Source of the DNA: Cylindrodendrum hubeiense
Taxonomy: Eukaryota; Ascomycota; Sordariomycetes; Hypocreales; Nectriaceae
DNA: 64,000 nt
Assembly (NCBI GenBank): GCA_014621425.1
Contig: JAANBB010000041.1
Coordinates: 62,001 to 126,000, forward strand
Reading direction: 5' to 3'
Part shown: positions 12,628 through 22,426 of the stretch, piece after piece
Numbering within the stretch: position 1 is the first letter of the stretch
Layout: each line of letters opens with the position of its first letter
Translations under genes and position numbers: made by a program
The notes under the pieces: model-generated
Told to the model about the DNA's origin: nothing
The model's database searches: none
The model's input: only the letters and a program-made list of their open reading frames with translations

Positions 12628-13258
12628 ATATCTCCCAATCACATTTTCTAACAGTTCGTAGCGTTATAACCAGCCCAGATGGATATGAACACCGATATCG
12701 TTGTCCTTTCCTTTCAAGGGAAAGATAGTCCGGGCCCTTCCATTTAAAAACATCTCGGAGCTACTCCCGCAAGCTTGGAAGTACCTATGTGCGCCCCGGT
12801 ATTAACACACTGTTGCACACCTCTTGATTGTTTGGTGCCTTCTAGGAGGTTGTTCTCGTACGAGCAGTGGAACCATTGAGAATCCGGCCGCTGGGTGGCA
12901 CAAATACGTCTTTCGTGATCTAGTTACACATTAGCTCAATCAGAGAATTGTTTTGAGTTACATAGATGAGGGACGGATCTCCGTATGATATACTTCTCTG
13001 AAGAGCAATAGATCAGTGAATCTAAGAGCGCGATTGTATACAGTGATGAGGTGTTCTTAATTCAAGACAGAGTATGAGATTGCTATAATAGAGCATACTA
13101 ACTGTGACGTAGTTCGTTGCTCAATGTGTGAATAACCGTTCAAAATGTCACAACGGCCTACAAAACACCTGACGTGGAAGTAAGACTGTCAGCCTGAACA
13201 CCCCTATCACATAGCCTCTACTCCGAATTAGCCCGTCCTATTATACACATCACTTGAC
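12628..13258. other. Intergenic within the MGC cluster
   Basis: AT-rich, with many stops in all frames. I see no additional MGC start and no repeat clear enough to call. Confidence 0.45.
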
Positions 13259-13635
13259 ATGGGCTGCGCACCGAGTAGAGAAATATCCCTTGATTCCAGA
13301 GATGGTCAAGTTCGATTGACCCGAAGTCGCAACGGTGGTCTCTCGCTGAAGGAGAAACTCACGGGGAAAAATGGGAAGAAGAACAAAAAGAAGAAGAAGA
13401 AAAGAGGGAAGAAAAGAAGTAGGAAGAGGGGGCGATCGACGCCGCACCTAGCCTTCGACGTTTAGAATCTCTACAGCCAAGCGGGGAGCAAGAAGCAGCC
13501 AGCGAGCAGAACTGGAAACAGGGAAGAACCGGACACGAATTCAACAATAAATCAACACACGATGAAAAGACGATGGCTTTACTGGATGCCCAGCTGGAGA
13601 ATATGACGATTATTGATTGGAAGGGCTGCCAGTGA
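13259..13635 (+). CDS. Small putative myristoylated, polybasic protein, MGCAPS start (cluster copy 2)
   Basis: The ATG at 13259 begins MGCAPSREISL, again Gly2/Cys3/Ser6. Unspliced, the ORF ends at 13447 after 62 aa and carries a very basic stretch at about residues 38-58 (KNGKKNKKKKKKRGKKR). Myristate plus a lysine cluster is the classic plasma-membrane targeting combination (Src, MARCKS). The frame two bases on is open from about 13420 to a TGA at 13633-13635 and looks coding (ALLDAQLENMTIIDW). An intron with a GTAGGA donor near 13416 and an AAGCAG acceptor near 13495 would join the two in phase and is my preferred but unproven model. A GTGAGT donor at 13632 may add a further exon. Structure is uncertain; the N-terminus is clear. 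Confidence 0.5.
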
Positions 13636-13964
13636 GTGGCGATCCCGTTACTCGGTAAGGAGGACTGACCAGGTGCTCAGCTAGCTTTCTTTTTGCCATA
13701 AGATTGGACTCAGCAGTGACTGGCTGCGTGGAGGACATGAAGAAATCAAAAGGTGAATAACCATTTGGTACATCACCTTTCTTCACTTCAGTTTTATGAT
13801 GATGCGTGACGGAATCTTGGGTCAAGTTACTCGGAGCCTTGGCGTATGAGCGAAAAGGCGCCCACTAATACCCCGCGTCACCGGTACTGCAGCCCAACCA
13901 ACACATCGCCAACCCTCCAACACAGGAAATCCCATCCCATTCACGTTCTTCCAAGTACCGAAAT

Positions 13965-14856
13965 ATGTCTTCCCCGCGCCATGTTCTCATTCTCGGTGGT
14001 AACGGCAGGATCAGTCGCGCTCTCACGGAGATTCTGCTGAAGAAGTCGTGGTCAGTGAGCAGCGTTATCCGCACCGAGGAGCAGGTCAAGGACCTCGAGG
14101 CGTTTGGCGCGGGACTGCCCGGCAAGTTGAACGTCCTAGTTCGGGATCTTGAAAAAGTGGACAGTCAGGAGAAGGCCGCCGCTATAATCAGCGAAGTTAA
14201 CCCCGACTCGGTGGTTTGGAGTGCCGGTATGACGGTCGACGTTTCACTGTGGCAACCTCTACTAAGCAGGACATAGGTGCCGGAGCAACAGGTGATCAAG
14301 ATAGAGTACATGACTGTGTAGCATTTTCGGCCGAATTTCGCTAATCAGGTGTCAGGTCTTCCGAATTGACCGCGACGCGGCAGTGCACTTTACCCAGGCG
14401 GCCGTTGCGACACCTACCGTCACTCACTTCCTCACTGTGAGCTACCTCGGCGCTCGCCGAGCCAACGCCCCATGGTGGACCGAAGAGGATTGGGCAGGCT
14501 GGAACAAGGTCAACTCGACGTTTTTGGCCCGCTATTACGAGGCCAAGGTGGCGGCGGACGAGGCGGTCATCACGGAGGCGAGGAAGCGGGATGGCTTCAT
14601 TGCCGTGTCGGTCCGGCCTGGCGGCTTGACGGACAAGGAGGCCGGAGGCGTTCTTATGGGCCAGACGGAGAAGGCACGGGGCATGACTAGTCGGGCGACA
14701 ACAGCCAAAGTAGTGGCGCTTCTTCTTGAGTCGAAGAATGTGAAGAGTCGGTGGTTGGATGTGCTGGATGGTGAAGAGGATGCTGCGGTCGCCGTGGAAA
14801 GATGCGTTAGAGAAGGAACCGAGTGCGCCGAGGGCGAGGCTATCTACTCCAAATAA
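13965..14856 (+). CDS. NAD(P)-binding NmrA/SDR-like oxidoreductase
   Basis: Three exons restore a full Rossmann protein: 13965-14226, 14277-14305 (29 nt) and 14356-14856, 263 aa. The N-terminus has the dinucleotide motif HVLILGGNGRISRALTEIL. VVWSAG runs across the first intron into GAGATGDQDRV, then FRIDRDAAVHF and FLTVSYLGARR, with a YYEAKVAADE segment holding the Tyr-x3-Lys pair expected of the catalytic site, followed by SVRPGGLTD. The family contains atypical short-chain dehydrogenases and redox-sensing NmrA-type proteins; the substrate cannot be deduced. Both introns are exactly 50 nt. The gene lies between copies 2 and 3 of the MGC set on the same strand. Without the introns it looks broken; with them it is intact. 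Confidence 0.85.
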
Positions 14857-15080
14857 GGCTCGCTTCAGAGCCCTGTCAGCGTTGTCCGATATGACCTCGA
14901 CGGTCCTAGGCGCCTCTGTTACAGTTCATGCTTTGAATCACTATGTGAATAACAAACCTCTGTGGCGACTCTGAATTGAAATGTGCAATTATATATTTAA
15001 TATGAGAGAGTTCCCCCGATGCTTGAGCTCTCGAGTTATATTTCTTCACAACACCTGCTGAGACCTAGCCTCGTGGGAGC

Positions 15081-15087
15081 TATATAT
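15081..15087 (+). promoter_or_regulatory. TATA-like element before MGCCGS gene
   Basis: tatatat lies 55-61 bp upstream of the ATG at 15142, a reasonable distance for a fungal TATA box. Assignment is by position and sequence only. Confidence 0.35.
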
Positions 15088-15141
15088 GCTGCTGTTAGCA
15101 CCAGCCTTCAACCACAACCCCACGCTTATATATCTACCACC

Positions 15142-15444
15142 ATGGGCTGCTGTGGATCAACACCAGAACGAGAGTCTGGAGAAAGTAGGAATACACGTCC
15201 CCGGAAAACGCAACACCAAAAGCGAAGAAGCGAGAGGTACGTTTTCGGTGAAAGCGGGCCTGGGCCGTGTATCGTAGCCCCCAAGTTCTGGTTCTGAAAC
15301 AAATGTAGGCCGCGACGCGTTTCTCACAGCTCTGCCAATTTTCGAGACGCAGGTATCCCCCTAAGGGAATTGCCGCCAAGTAGTCTAGGACCAGAAGAAC
15401 AAGCTATAGTTCGGGATCAGTACGGCGGTATATGGATGGGATGA
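15142..15444 (+). CDS. Small putative dually acylated protein, MGCCGS start (cluster copy 3)
   Basis: The model is exon 1 15142-15236 (95 nt), a 72-nt intron with a GTACGT donor and TGTAG acceptor, and exon 2 15309-15444, 76 aa in total. It begins MGCCGSTPERESG: Gly2 and Ser6 for myristoylation, Cys3 and Cys4 for palmitoylation. A basic segment follows (RPRKTQHQKRRSER), and the tail (PLRELPPSSLGPEEQAIV) ends IWMG. No domain is recognised. It shares MGCCxSTP, exon 1 length and intron phase with the next gene downstream, so the two are very probably paralogues. A lipid-anchored peripheral membrane protein of unknown role is the inference. Confidence 0.65.
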
Positions 15445-15872
15445 CGCAGAAGAATGATTCCTGTTCTGGCGTGGGTTTTCACTGATGGGAAAAAACACCA
15501 TGGTTTAATTCGGTCACATACTTAAAAGACAACTACCCTTTGTGAGTATAATTCGTGTTTGCTACTAAGCGTGACACCAACCGACTGACTACCACTATCA
15601 CTTGTTTGCTAGTATGAAGCAGAAAAAATCACTACGTCACGAGTCTACAATACCAGTGTTTGACTGGTCAACCAGTTGTTGTTGGCAACCTGCCGTCCTG
15701 TTAGTGAACAACAAGCCGATTCCGTGAATCACAATAGCGTCTCTGTCCAATGTCCATTCGGTAATACGACATTCAATCCAATCACTCGTGAGCACATAAA
15801 TTACCCAAATACGTACGCAGGTCCTCTTCTCTTCTCCATTAACAAAGCAACTCCCTGTTCATTCTCGGTAAC
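15445..15872. other. Intergenic between MGC copies 3 and 4
   Basis: An AT-leaning 430-bp spacer without ORFs. It should contain the promoter of copy 4. No clear TATA box or repeat was seen. Confidence 0.45.
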
Positions 15873-16345
15873 ATGGGCTGCTGCAAGTCTACTCCTCGAG
15901 ACCCGGGGCAACATGAGAACGGCTTCCAGGACATGGGGCCGCGGCTTCATACTGCATCTACGCCACCGTATGAGAGACCACCATGCCCTGTCTTTAATTT
16001 AAACTAATACTCAAGGCCAGACCATCGAGCCAGCACAGTCCCCACATCGCCGAGCCTACTCAAGGGTCGACCGCTCCCATGATTGCCGATCCGAACACCG
16101 GGACCGGGCCCCCTATCACTTTTGAGTCGCCTGGAGTCCTTACCCAGGCGACTCCAATCGCAGCAACAGCTAGTGGAGTCGTTGACGAGAATGTACAGGG
16201 GGTTCCTGCGGCTCATGAAGGGTTGGTGGCAGAGACTAGGGAGGAACTTGGTGTCGTCTCCAGCAAGCAGGGTCCCTCCGGTTCGAGTTCCAGTTCAAGA
16301 TCGGCCTCCAGCTCGAGCAATGGGAACAGCAGGGATAAAATCTAA
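15873..16345 (+). CDS. Small putative dually acylated protein, MGCCKS start (cluster copy 4)
   Basis: Exon 1 is 15873-15967 (95 nt), the intron 71 nt (GTATGA donor, CTAATA branch, GCACAG acceptor) and exon 2 16039-16345, giving 133 aa. The N-terminus MGCCKSTPRDPG again predicts myristoylation at Gly2 (Ser6) and palmitoylation at Cys3/Cys4. The body is Pro/Thr/Gly/Ala-rich with an acidic middle (LVAETREELGVV) and a serine-rich C-terminus around residues 113-126 that ends SRDKI. It looks disordered. The longer of the two MGCC paralogues, it closes the four-ORF series. Function unknown. Confidence 0.65.
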
Positions 16346-17735
16346 ACTGACAAAGCTCTCTGGTAACTGAGCGGGATTGTATTTGGGCGGCGATAAGTGG
16401 ATGTCAACGGAAGATGCCGCGGAGGAAAAGTTGTGATTCAATCGACCAGAACCCAAACAATGAATGATGGGGTTGGCATGTGGAGTCCCACAGGGGTTCA
16501 ATGCGTATACAACTGCCATGTTGTGCAACATGACGATTCGGCTGAGGTGGTCGCCTCGAATCACTGCCGTGTACATGGATATCTAGTCTTGGCCCTGCGC
16601 TTCTGAAACCAAATCCAATCCTACACTCCTGCGCACCCTAATAATAAATCTTCCGCCCGACGATCCCTGCATGGCGACGTAACCAGTGCGTAGCCACGCA
16701 GGCAGTCAACTCTTGAGGAGTAGAGGCGCGATATTACCCACGAGAAGCTTTTCTCGAGGTGGATTTCTCAGTATGAATTTCTCAAAATGAAAATGCCAGT
16801 TTCGTTCATTTGGGCAATTAGTATCTGGGAGTTGTTGTCTCTCTTCGCAGTCGGTGGGGTGCGACATCCAAGTATTGCCGAGGTGGGATGTGTTGGTGGG
16901 AAGCGGCGGCTTGTGGGAGAAAAACATACGATAAACTTGCTCAAGTGCCAAGACCCAGGCCAGAGCGCGGGATGGCACATGGCAGTCTACTCTGGTGACC
17001 AAGTGGCTTGCTTTTTCCCGGTGCGCTATTGGATTGAGCTGGCAATTATTCGTGGCTGGTCGGTTGTGAGACTTCACGGAGTGACAATGGATCGTCTCGT
17101 AGATATCTAAGTCTGACAGTATATGATTTTCATCGAAGCAAAGTATAAGACCAAAGGATCCGGGTTTTTTTTCTAGCTTTGAAATGACGAAGCAGCTGTG
17201 TTCAAGGAACACGAGCAGTCCCTTCCAAATTGCTTTGTAGTAATGGTATGACGGTCTGGCGGTGGGATGGAACCTTTACGGAGACTCTCCCAATTGTACT
17301 CGTTCAACCGAATGGGCAGCGCGGAATTTAATAACTGGAGGACCACTCAGGCCCAGGTACCTTACTCAAAGAGGTTAATATTCGCGGAAGCAGTCATCTC
17401 GATCGACCTTATCGGGTCGTCGCAGCGTCGCAATAAGAGAGTACTAAGCTCGTCCGCCAAGCTTCAGCTAGACCTCACCCAAGCTGCACCAGAGTCTGAG
17501 CTGGCAGCGGGTGATGGACGCATTAGCTTCGAAATCCCGAGATACAGCGCACCTCAGACCAATCATGGATTCCTTCGCGGTGGATCGACCGCCGGGATGT
17601 ACTGGCACAAGGCCCAAGGGTTCCTTCAGCAGCCAGGGTCAAGCAGCTTTAAGCCCATACAAAACTTGCTCAAACCGACGCAGTTAGGCCATCTCGACAA
17701 AGACAGCAACGACAACGGGCGTCCACGCTCGCGGG

Positions 17736-17755
17736 TTTGCGCCCATTTTCGCAAA
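17736..17755. repeat. Inverted repeat tttgcg-n8-cgcaaa
   Basis: Two perfect 6-base arms are separated by 8 bases, about 385 bp upstream of the CTR gene. It could be a binding site for a dimeric regulator; an arm this short can also arise by chance. Confidence 0.3.
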
Positions 17756-18016
17756 TGTCTCTCCACCGAGATCCACGGTTCGTCTGATATGCACAGGGAT
17801 TTCTCGCTACGACCATGTCGGCGGCGCGAGTTTGAGGCACCTGGCAGCAGCTGCACCATAGGCTTCCTGCGCCATGCGGGTAGCCAACACGCATGCAGCG
17901 GACCCGGCGGTCCTTCAGGGTAGAAATAGTCGAGGCCGCGCCTCTGCATTTGGGTTTTCTTTACCTCTATAAAGGCCGTGTCGCTCTCCAGGTTCTTTTT
18001 CCAGAGGTTTTCCTAC

Positions 18017-18022
18017 TATAAA
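18017..18022 (+). promoter_or_regulatory. TATA box of the CTR copper transporter gene
   Basis: tataaa lies about 118 bp before the ATG at 18140, followed by a C/A-rich leader. A second tataaa occurs near 17968. Either could position transcription. Confidence 0.45.
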
Positions 18023-18139
18023 GCTCCTCGTTAGTGCCAACCTGTGTGTTGCTCACCTTAGCCTTCACATCAACATCAACTCACTGCTCCAACACAACCT
18101 CAACCAAACACAAACCAAACACAAACACAAACTCCCAAG

Positions 18140-18826
18140 ATGGACATGTCGACTACCGCCACCATGGCGATGAGCGCTACCGCAACGATGGATATGTCAT
18201 CTGCCACGTCGACGGCGGCTGCTATGGACATGGGTGGCTCCTGTGTCATCTCCGTATGTCCATCCCAACTTGCTAACTTCGTGATCTGAGGGGGATTGAG
18301 TGCTGACTGGGTGTTTTCTCTCTCGCAGATGCTTTGGAACTGGAACACCATTGACTCGTGCTTCATCTCTCGATCTTGGCACATTACCTCCAAGGGCATG
18401 TTCGCAGGGTCCTGCATCGGCGTCCTCCTCCTCGTCATGTCGCTCGAGGCCCTTCGCCGTGCCGTCAAGGAATACGACAGCTACATCATCCGCCAACACG
18501 CCGCCAAATTCGTGGGCTCTTCTGCCGCCCTCAACAACGGACCCGGCTCTGATAGCAGCAAGGCCGCCGATGGCGCTGCCGCTTGTGCAGTTGGCATCCC
18601 TCCTTTCCGCCCCAATGTCGGCCAGCAGGCGATTCGCGCGCTTCTGCACATGTTGCAGTTTGCTGTCGCTTACTTTGTCATGTTGCTCGCCATGTACTAC
18701 AACGGATACATCATCATCTGCATCTTCATCGGTTCGTACCTGGGATCTTTCGTCTTCCACTGGGAGACGCTGGCTGGGGCCCAACAAACCAGCGCTACCA
18801 CTGAGGCCACCGTCTGCTGCGGCTAG
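18140..18826 (+). CDS. CTR-family high-affinity copper transporter
   Basis: A trimeric Cu(I) importer of the plasma membrane or vacuole. Exons 18140-18253 and 18329-18826 give 203 aa, typical for fungal Ctr proteins. The extracellular N-terminus is rich in Met motifs (MDMS, MAMS, MDMG) that collect copper. TM1 lies after MLWNWNTIDSCFISRSWHIT (GMFAGSCIGVLLLVMSLEAL). A cytosolic loop with small and charged residues follows. TM2 contains the essential Met-x3-Met motif (MLLAM) and TM3 the GxxxG packing motif (GSYLG). The protein ends with a CC pair (TVCCG), a common copper hand-off motif. Splicing is clean: GTATGT donor, TCGCAG acceptor. Regulation by copper status is expected for the family; the flanking region has no site I can assign. 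Confidence 0.93.
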
Positions 18827-19745
18827 GTGGGTGCGATTAGGAAGGAAAGTTCCCTGGTGGGTGGTCAGCGGCGGTAGTGGTGATGACGGTGCTTGCGTTA
18901 CATCTCGGCATGTGAGGCGAGCGGCGGATAGGAGACAACCTATATCTTGTCGACTAGTTGGCCGTTGTCGTACCAGATGCCTGGCCACCATCATGGGGTT
19001 ACAACATGTGGCACGAGTTGAAATTGGACAGTTGGAGTCGCAACTAATTCCTGGGCTTGTTGCGTCCGTGCCTGTTTGGTCGAGATAGCTATTCAGCAAA
19101 TAATAAAAGATACCCTTTGACTGTCCTTGACAATTGCCGTTCACGTGCATCAGATACCGAATAAGACGTAAGAACTTTATTTATAGACCGAAAGAGGGAA
19201 AAGTAGAAATAAAGATGAAGAAAAACATCTCAAGGTTGAACAATAGTATGCTGCGTAGTGAATAGTGCGAAGAGAGTACAATTCTGCAGAGGTTATCCGA
19301 TGCTCAGATGGGGCATTAGCGTTGGCTGGAGTGAAGCTTGAGCGAAGCTTGAGCAATCATGGGCAATCATGGGCCGCGTCTAGGGTAAGGAAGTCGATCG
19401 AGGGGCTGGTGAGGTGGATGTGGGATTGTGAGATTGTGGGATGGTGGGGTGAGTCGGCGCTACGATTGGGCAGACGACGGTACCTGAAGCGAAAGCCAGG
19501 CTGCGGCAACCGCTGCGGGCTGACAAATTGAGGTTAATGTACCTGTAACGGAAGGCCGTGACTGAGCATGCTTGGCGATCCTCAGCATGGGGTTAGTAGC
19601 CTGCCTCTTCTTCATTCTGCCGGCACTCCATCCTGCGACCCAGCCTTAATTGCTCGGCAATTCGTCAGTCCCACCGACTGCGCGGCGACAGCACCTCGAT
19701 TCTCCATCACCAAGCATCCTCCCCACGGGACGGCGACGTGCCGCC
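18827..19745. other. Intergenic between CTR and Zn2Cys6 genes
   Basis: A 3' flank, then a purine-rich 19.2-19.5 kb stretch with small direct repeats (gagcgaagctt/gagcaatcatgg duplicates at 19338-19372), then the promoter of the regulator. No gene. Confidence 0.45.
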
Positions 19746-21626
19746 ATGTTCCGCCACCTCATGTCCGCCAAGGTGCGTTCCAACGCCGGCTGCTGGACCT
19801 GTCGTCTGCGGCGCAAGAAGTGCGACGAGAAACGCCCCATCTGCGACGGCTGCGGCGCCCTTGAAATCACCTGCCACAATGAAGAGGCCAAGCCCGACTG
19901 GATGGACGGCGGCCCTCGCCAAAAGGCCATGGCCGAGAAGATCAAGGCCCAGGTCAAGAAGCAGGCGTCGCAGCGCCGCGATCGCAAGTACATGGACATG
20001 CTCGAGTCGGGCACCCGCAACGTAACCCTCGACACACCCGGAGAGGACGGCACAGACGAGGGCGCCACCGGCGGCGCAAACGAGCGCAAGGGCTCCGGGC
20101 AAGACTTTGCCGATGTCTTCATCTCTAACTCCGATACCGAGCCGGCGTCGAGCCACGAGACTGGCTCCACGCCCGCCTCGAGCAATACCAGCGGTGCCTC
20201 GCCGCCGGAGCTTCCATGGCATAGCCAGTTCCTCACCCGTCCCGACGAAACAGCCTGCGCGCCCCCCGGCGCCAACACCGAGGTGCATTTTGTCATGATC
20301 TATCTCGACTACGTCTTTCCTCATCTCTTCCCCTTCTACCGCCCTCCCATGTTGGCAGGTGGCCGCGGCTGGGTCCTCGATGTCCTGCAGAGCAACAAGT
20401 CGGTCTGGCACACGGCCATCTCGCTCGCCTCATACTTTTTCAGCATCGTCCTGTCCAACGGCCAATTGGAGCATGAAGGATGCACCTTGCGCATGGTGCA
20501 ACAGCTGCAGCTGCAGCTTGAGATGGGCCTGCGCGAGCTTCAGCGCGAAATGAGCGGCCTCAACGCCGCCGGATGTCTCGCGGGCCCAAGAGAAAGGCTT
20601 CTGGTCCTCCAGGCCATCCTCCAAATGCTCATATTTGAGGTTTCCACCAGCAACAAGGATCACTGGCGGATGCACCTCGACGCCGCCATCGCCATGTTCC
20701 TGCAAATCATTCCTGCCCCTGAGATGTGGACCGAGGTGCTGCAGGGTCTCTACAGCCTTAGCTGGCCTCCACCTGAGATGGGCATCAGCCGGCCATTTAG
20801 TACAAACCAAGCCGCTCTCCGTTTCTTCACAGCAAATATCATATATGTCGATGTCATGGCTAGCATCACCCTCGAACAGGCCCCACGGCTGCAAAAGTAC
20901 CAGGCTCCAGTCATCCCCGGATGCAAACTTGCAAGAGAACGATCCAACGTCCAATCAGCTGGGCCTCTCTTCATGGAGGAATTCACTGGACTGCAGAATT
21001 GGGTGGTTCAGATCATTGGTGACATTGCAGCGCTAGATGCCTGGAAGAAGGATCAGAAGCGAGCTGGGTCACTGTCCACGACCGAGCTGGTCCAGCGCGG
21101 AAAGGTCATGGATGATGCTATTAAGGCAGGCCTCGAGGCCATGGAGACCGAGTTCCGGGCGAGGGTGCCTGTCAACAACCCCATCTATGCCATACTTGGC
21201 AACAATGTGCATCCATCGCAGCCAGGCATTACGGACCAGTCTCCACCACTGCTCATCAACAACGTCATCTGGCTTCAAGCCGCAATGACCTATCTTTATG
21301 TCGTCATCTCAGGCTGGCAACCTTCATGCCCCGAGATCCGAACCTCCGTCTCCCGAATGACGACCCTCCTTACCGAGCTCCCCCAAGACACGGGCTTATC
21401 AACCCTGGCCTGGCCGTTCTGTATTGCTGGCTGTCTCTCTCCACCCGAGGACGAGTGCACCTACCGTGCTATGGTCCAACGAATGGGATCGGTTAGCGTA
21501 TTTGGAACGGTTAAGGCGGCAATGGAGATCATGGAAGCAGTTTGGGCCCAAAGGAACCAGATTGACGAGAGTTGGGACGTGGCCAAGTGCATGCAGATTT
21601 TGGGACATGGAGTTTTGCTGATTTGA
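19746..21626 (+). CDS. Zn2Cys6 transcription factor with fungal-specific regulatory domain
   Basis: A nuclear DNA-binding regulator encoded in a single exon of 626 aa. I chose the ATG at 19746 because it has a strong context (gccgccATGttc) and puts the zinc cluster near the N-terminus as usual; an upstream in-frame ATG at 19650 would add 32 residues. The binuclear cluster is at about residues 15-43 with six cysteines (GCWTCRLRRKKCDEKRP then CDGCGALEITCH). A linker rich in Ser, Asp and Thr follows. From about residue 200 on the protein is helical and matches the general appearance of the Fungal_trans_2 type of middle homology region (YLDYVFPHLFPFYRPPML). Target genes are unknown. Its placement next to metal-handling genes is suggestive only. 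Confidence 0.92.
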   Translation: MFRHLMSAKVRSNAGCWTCRLRRKKCDEKRPICDGCGALEITCHNEEAKPDWMDGGPRQKAMAEKIKAQVKKQASQRRDRKYMDMLESGTRNVTLDTPGEDGTDEGATGGANERKGSGQDFADVFISNSDTEPASSHETGSTPASSNTSGASPPELPWHSQFLTRPDETACAPPGANTEVHFVMIYLDYVFPHLFPFYRPPMLAGGRGWVLDVLQSNKSVWHTAISLASYFFSIVLSNGQLEHEGCTLRMVQQLQLQLEMGLRELQREMSGLNAAGCLAGPRERLLVLQAILQMLIFEVSTSNKDHWRMHLDAAIAMFLQIIPAPEMWTEVLQGLYSLSWPPPEMGISRPFSTNQAALRFFTANIIYVDVMASITLEQAPRLQKYQAPVIPGCKLARERSNVQSAGPLFMEEFTGLQNWVVQIIGDIAALDAWKKDQKRAGSLSTTELVQRGKVMDDAIKAGLEAMETEFRARVPVNNPIYAILGNNVHPSQPGITDQSPPLLINNVIWLQAAMTYLYVVISGWQPSCPEIRTSVSRMTTLLTELPQDTGLSTLAWPFCIAGCLSPPEDECTYRAMVQRMGSVSVFGTVKAAMEIMEAVWAQRNQIDESWDVAKCMQILGHGVLLI

Positions 21627-22000
21627 TACCCTGGGACACGCCCACCACCCTACCCTGGCGAGCGGATCATGGGGTTTGGCTGACGGCAAGATATCTGATT
21701 TGGGCGTCGTTATGAGACATGGTTGACTGGATGATGGCATTTACTTCGGAAGCTATGGCGTCGTAACGAACAATTGATTGGGGGCTGGTTAGTAACTTGA
21801 AAGTTGTCACTTTGCATCAATGATGAAGCTTCATGTATAAACCAAAACTCCTTGTGTTTTTTTTCTCGTTTTTGTAATTATGAAAACCAATCTAGCCAGT
21901 AGACATTACCCGTGGTTGTGAAACCCAAATCCAAACCCAAGCAAACCTTCCAGCTTCATTACATTCCCGAGCAGACTTGAGCTGCCCAACTTGTCATAGG
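21627..22000. other. Convergent 3' flanks
   Basis: The region lies between the 3' ends of the Zn2Cys6 gene (+) and the small ORF on the minus strand. It is AT-richer, with a T-run near 21858, consistent with 3' UTRs. Confidence 0.5.
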
Positions 22001-22336
22001 TCACTTTCGTGATGCCGCGCCACCAAACAAGGTCTGCCTCTTTTCTAGAATATCGAGATCCCACCATCCTTCGAGTGCTTGCATAATGGTCTTCCGCTTA
22101 GATCTGACCCTCTCCAGAAGCGGACTGCGAGGTCCTTCTGAGAACGCCGGCGAGGGTGGAGGAAGAAGGAGTGGGCGAGCACGCGGTAGAGGCGGTATCT
22201 CGTCAACCGGCCTCGGTGCCTCCCTTACTCGGACCCTCTGATCGCGGATGGATGCCGTGGGGGGCGGGGGAAACCACGGCTGGCGAGCGCTGTCCGAGTC
22301 AGAGTCGGTGTCGAACTGTTTCTCTCGCTGCGCCAT
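22001..22336 (-). CDS. Small hypothetical protein, or C-terminal extension of the MARVEL gene
   Basis: From the ATG at 22336 (context gccATGgcg) the frame encodes 111 aa. It has an acidic DSDSDS patch, a Pro/Arg-rich middle (PPLPRARPLLLPPPSP) and a C-terminal block ALEGWWDLDILEKRQTLFGG that looks conserved in style. The frame is the same as that of the MARVEL gene and is open right up to that gene's TGA at 22427-22429. It may therefore be a separate small gene, an alternatively spliced C-terminal exon or a readthrough extension. No family recognised. Confidence 0.4.
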   Translation of the reverse strand: MAQREKQFDTDSDSDSARQPWFPPPPTASIRDQRVRVREAPRPVDEIPPLPRARPLLLPPPSPAFSEGPRSPLLERVRSKRKTIMQALEGWWDLDILEKRQTLFGGAASRK

Positions 22337-22426
22337 GGCCGTCGTCCCGAGACTCCGACTCCGGTTCCGGGCCGCTATGGGCCCGGGAATATCGGTCTGC
22401 CCCGCCACATTCCCACGGCCGCACCT

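Larger units (their letters stand above)
16346..18139. other. Intergenic, 1.8 kb, before the copper transporter
   Basis: A + frame of 107 codons (16787-17110) and one of 218 codons (17267-17923) exist but carry no recognisable motif and no exon support. The last 200 bases are the likely CTR promoter, with two TATA-like sites and an A/C-rich leader. Confidence 0.45.

Noticed and set aside
16706..17212. 168-codon minus frame
   Set aside because: Opens with GTG, not ATG; the first internal ATG leaves only a fragment, and no motif is visible.
17267..17923. 218-codon + frame upstream of the CTR gene
   Set aside because: Starts with ATG but no motif, composition like noncoding sequence, and it overlaps the likely CTR promoter.
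18197..19150. 317-codon minus frame over the copper transporter
   Set aside because: Antisense to the CTR exons, whose motifs and splicing are unambiguous.
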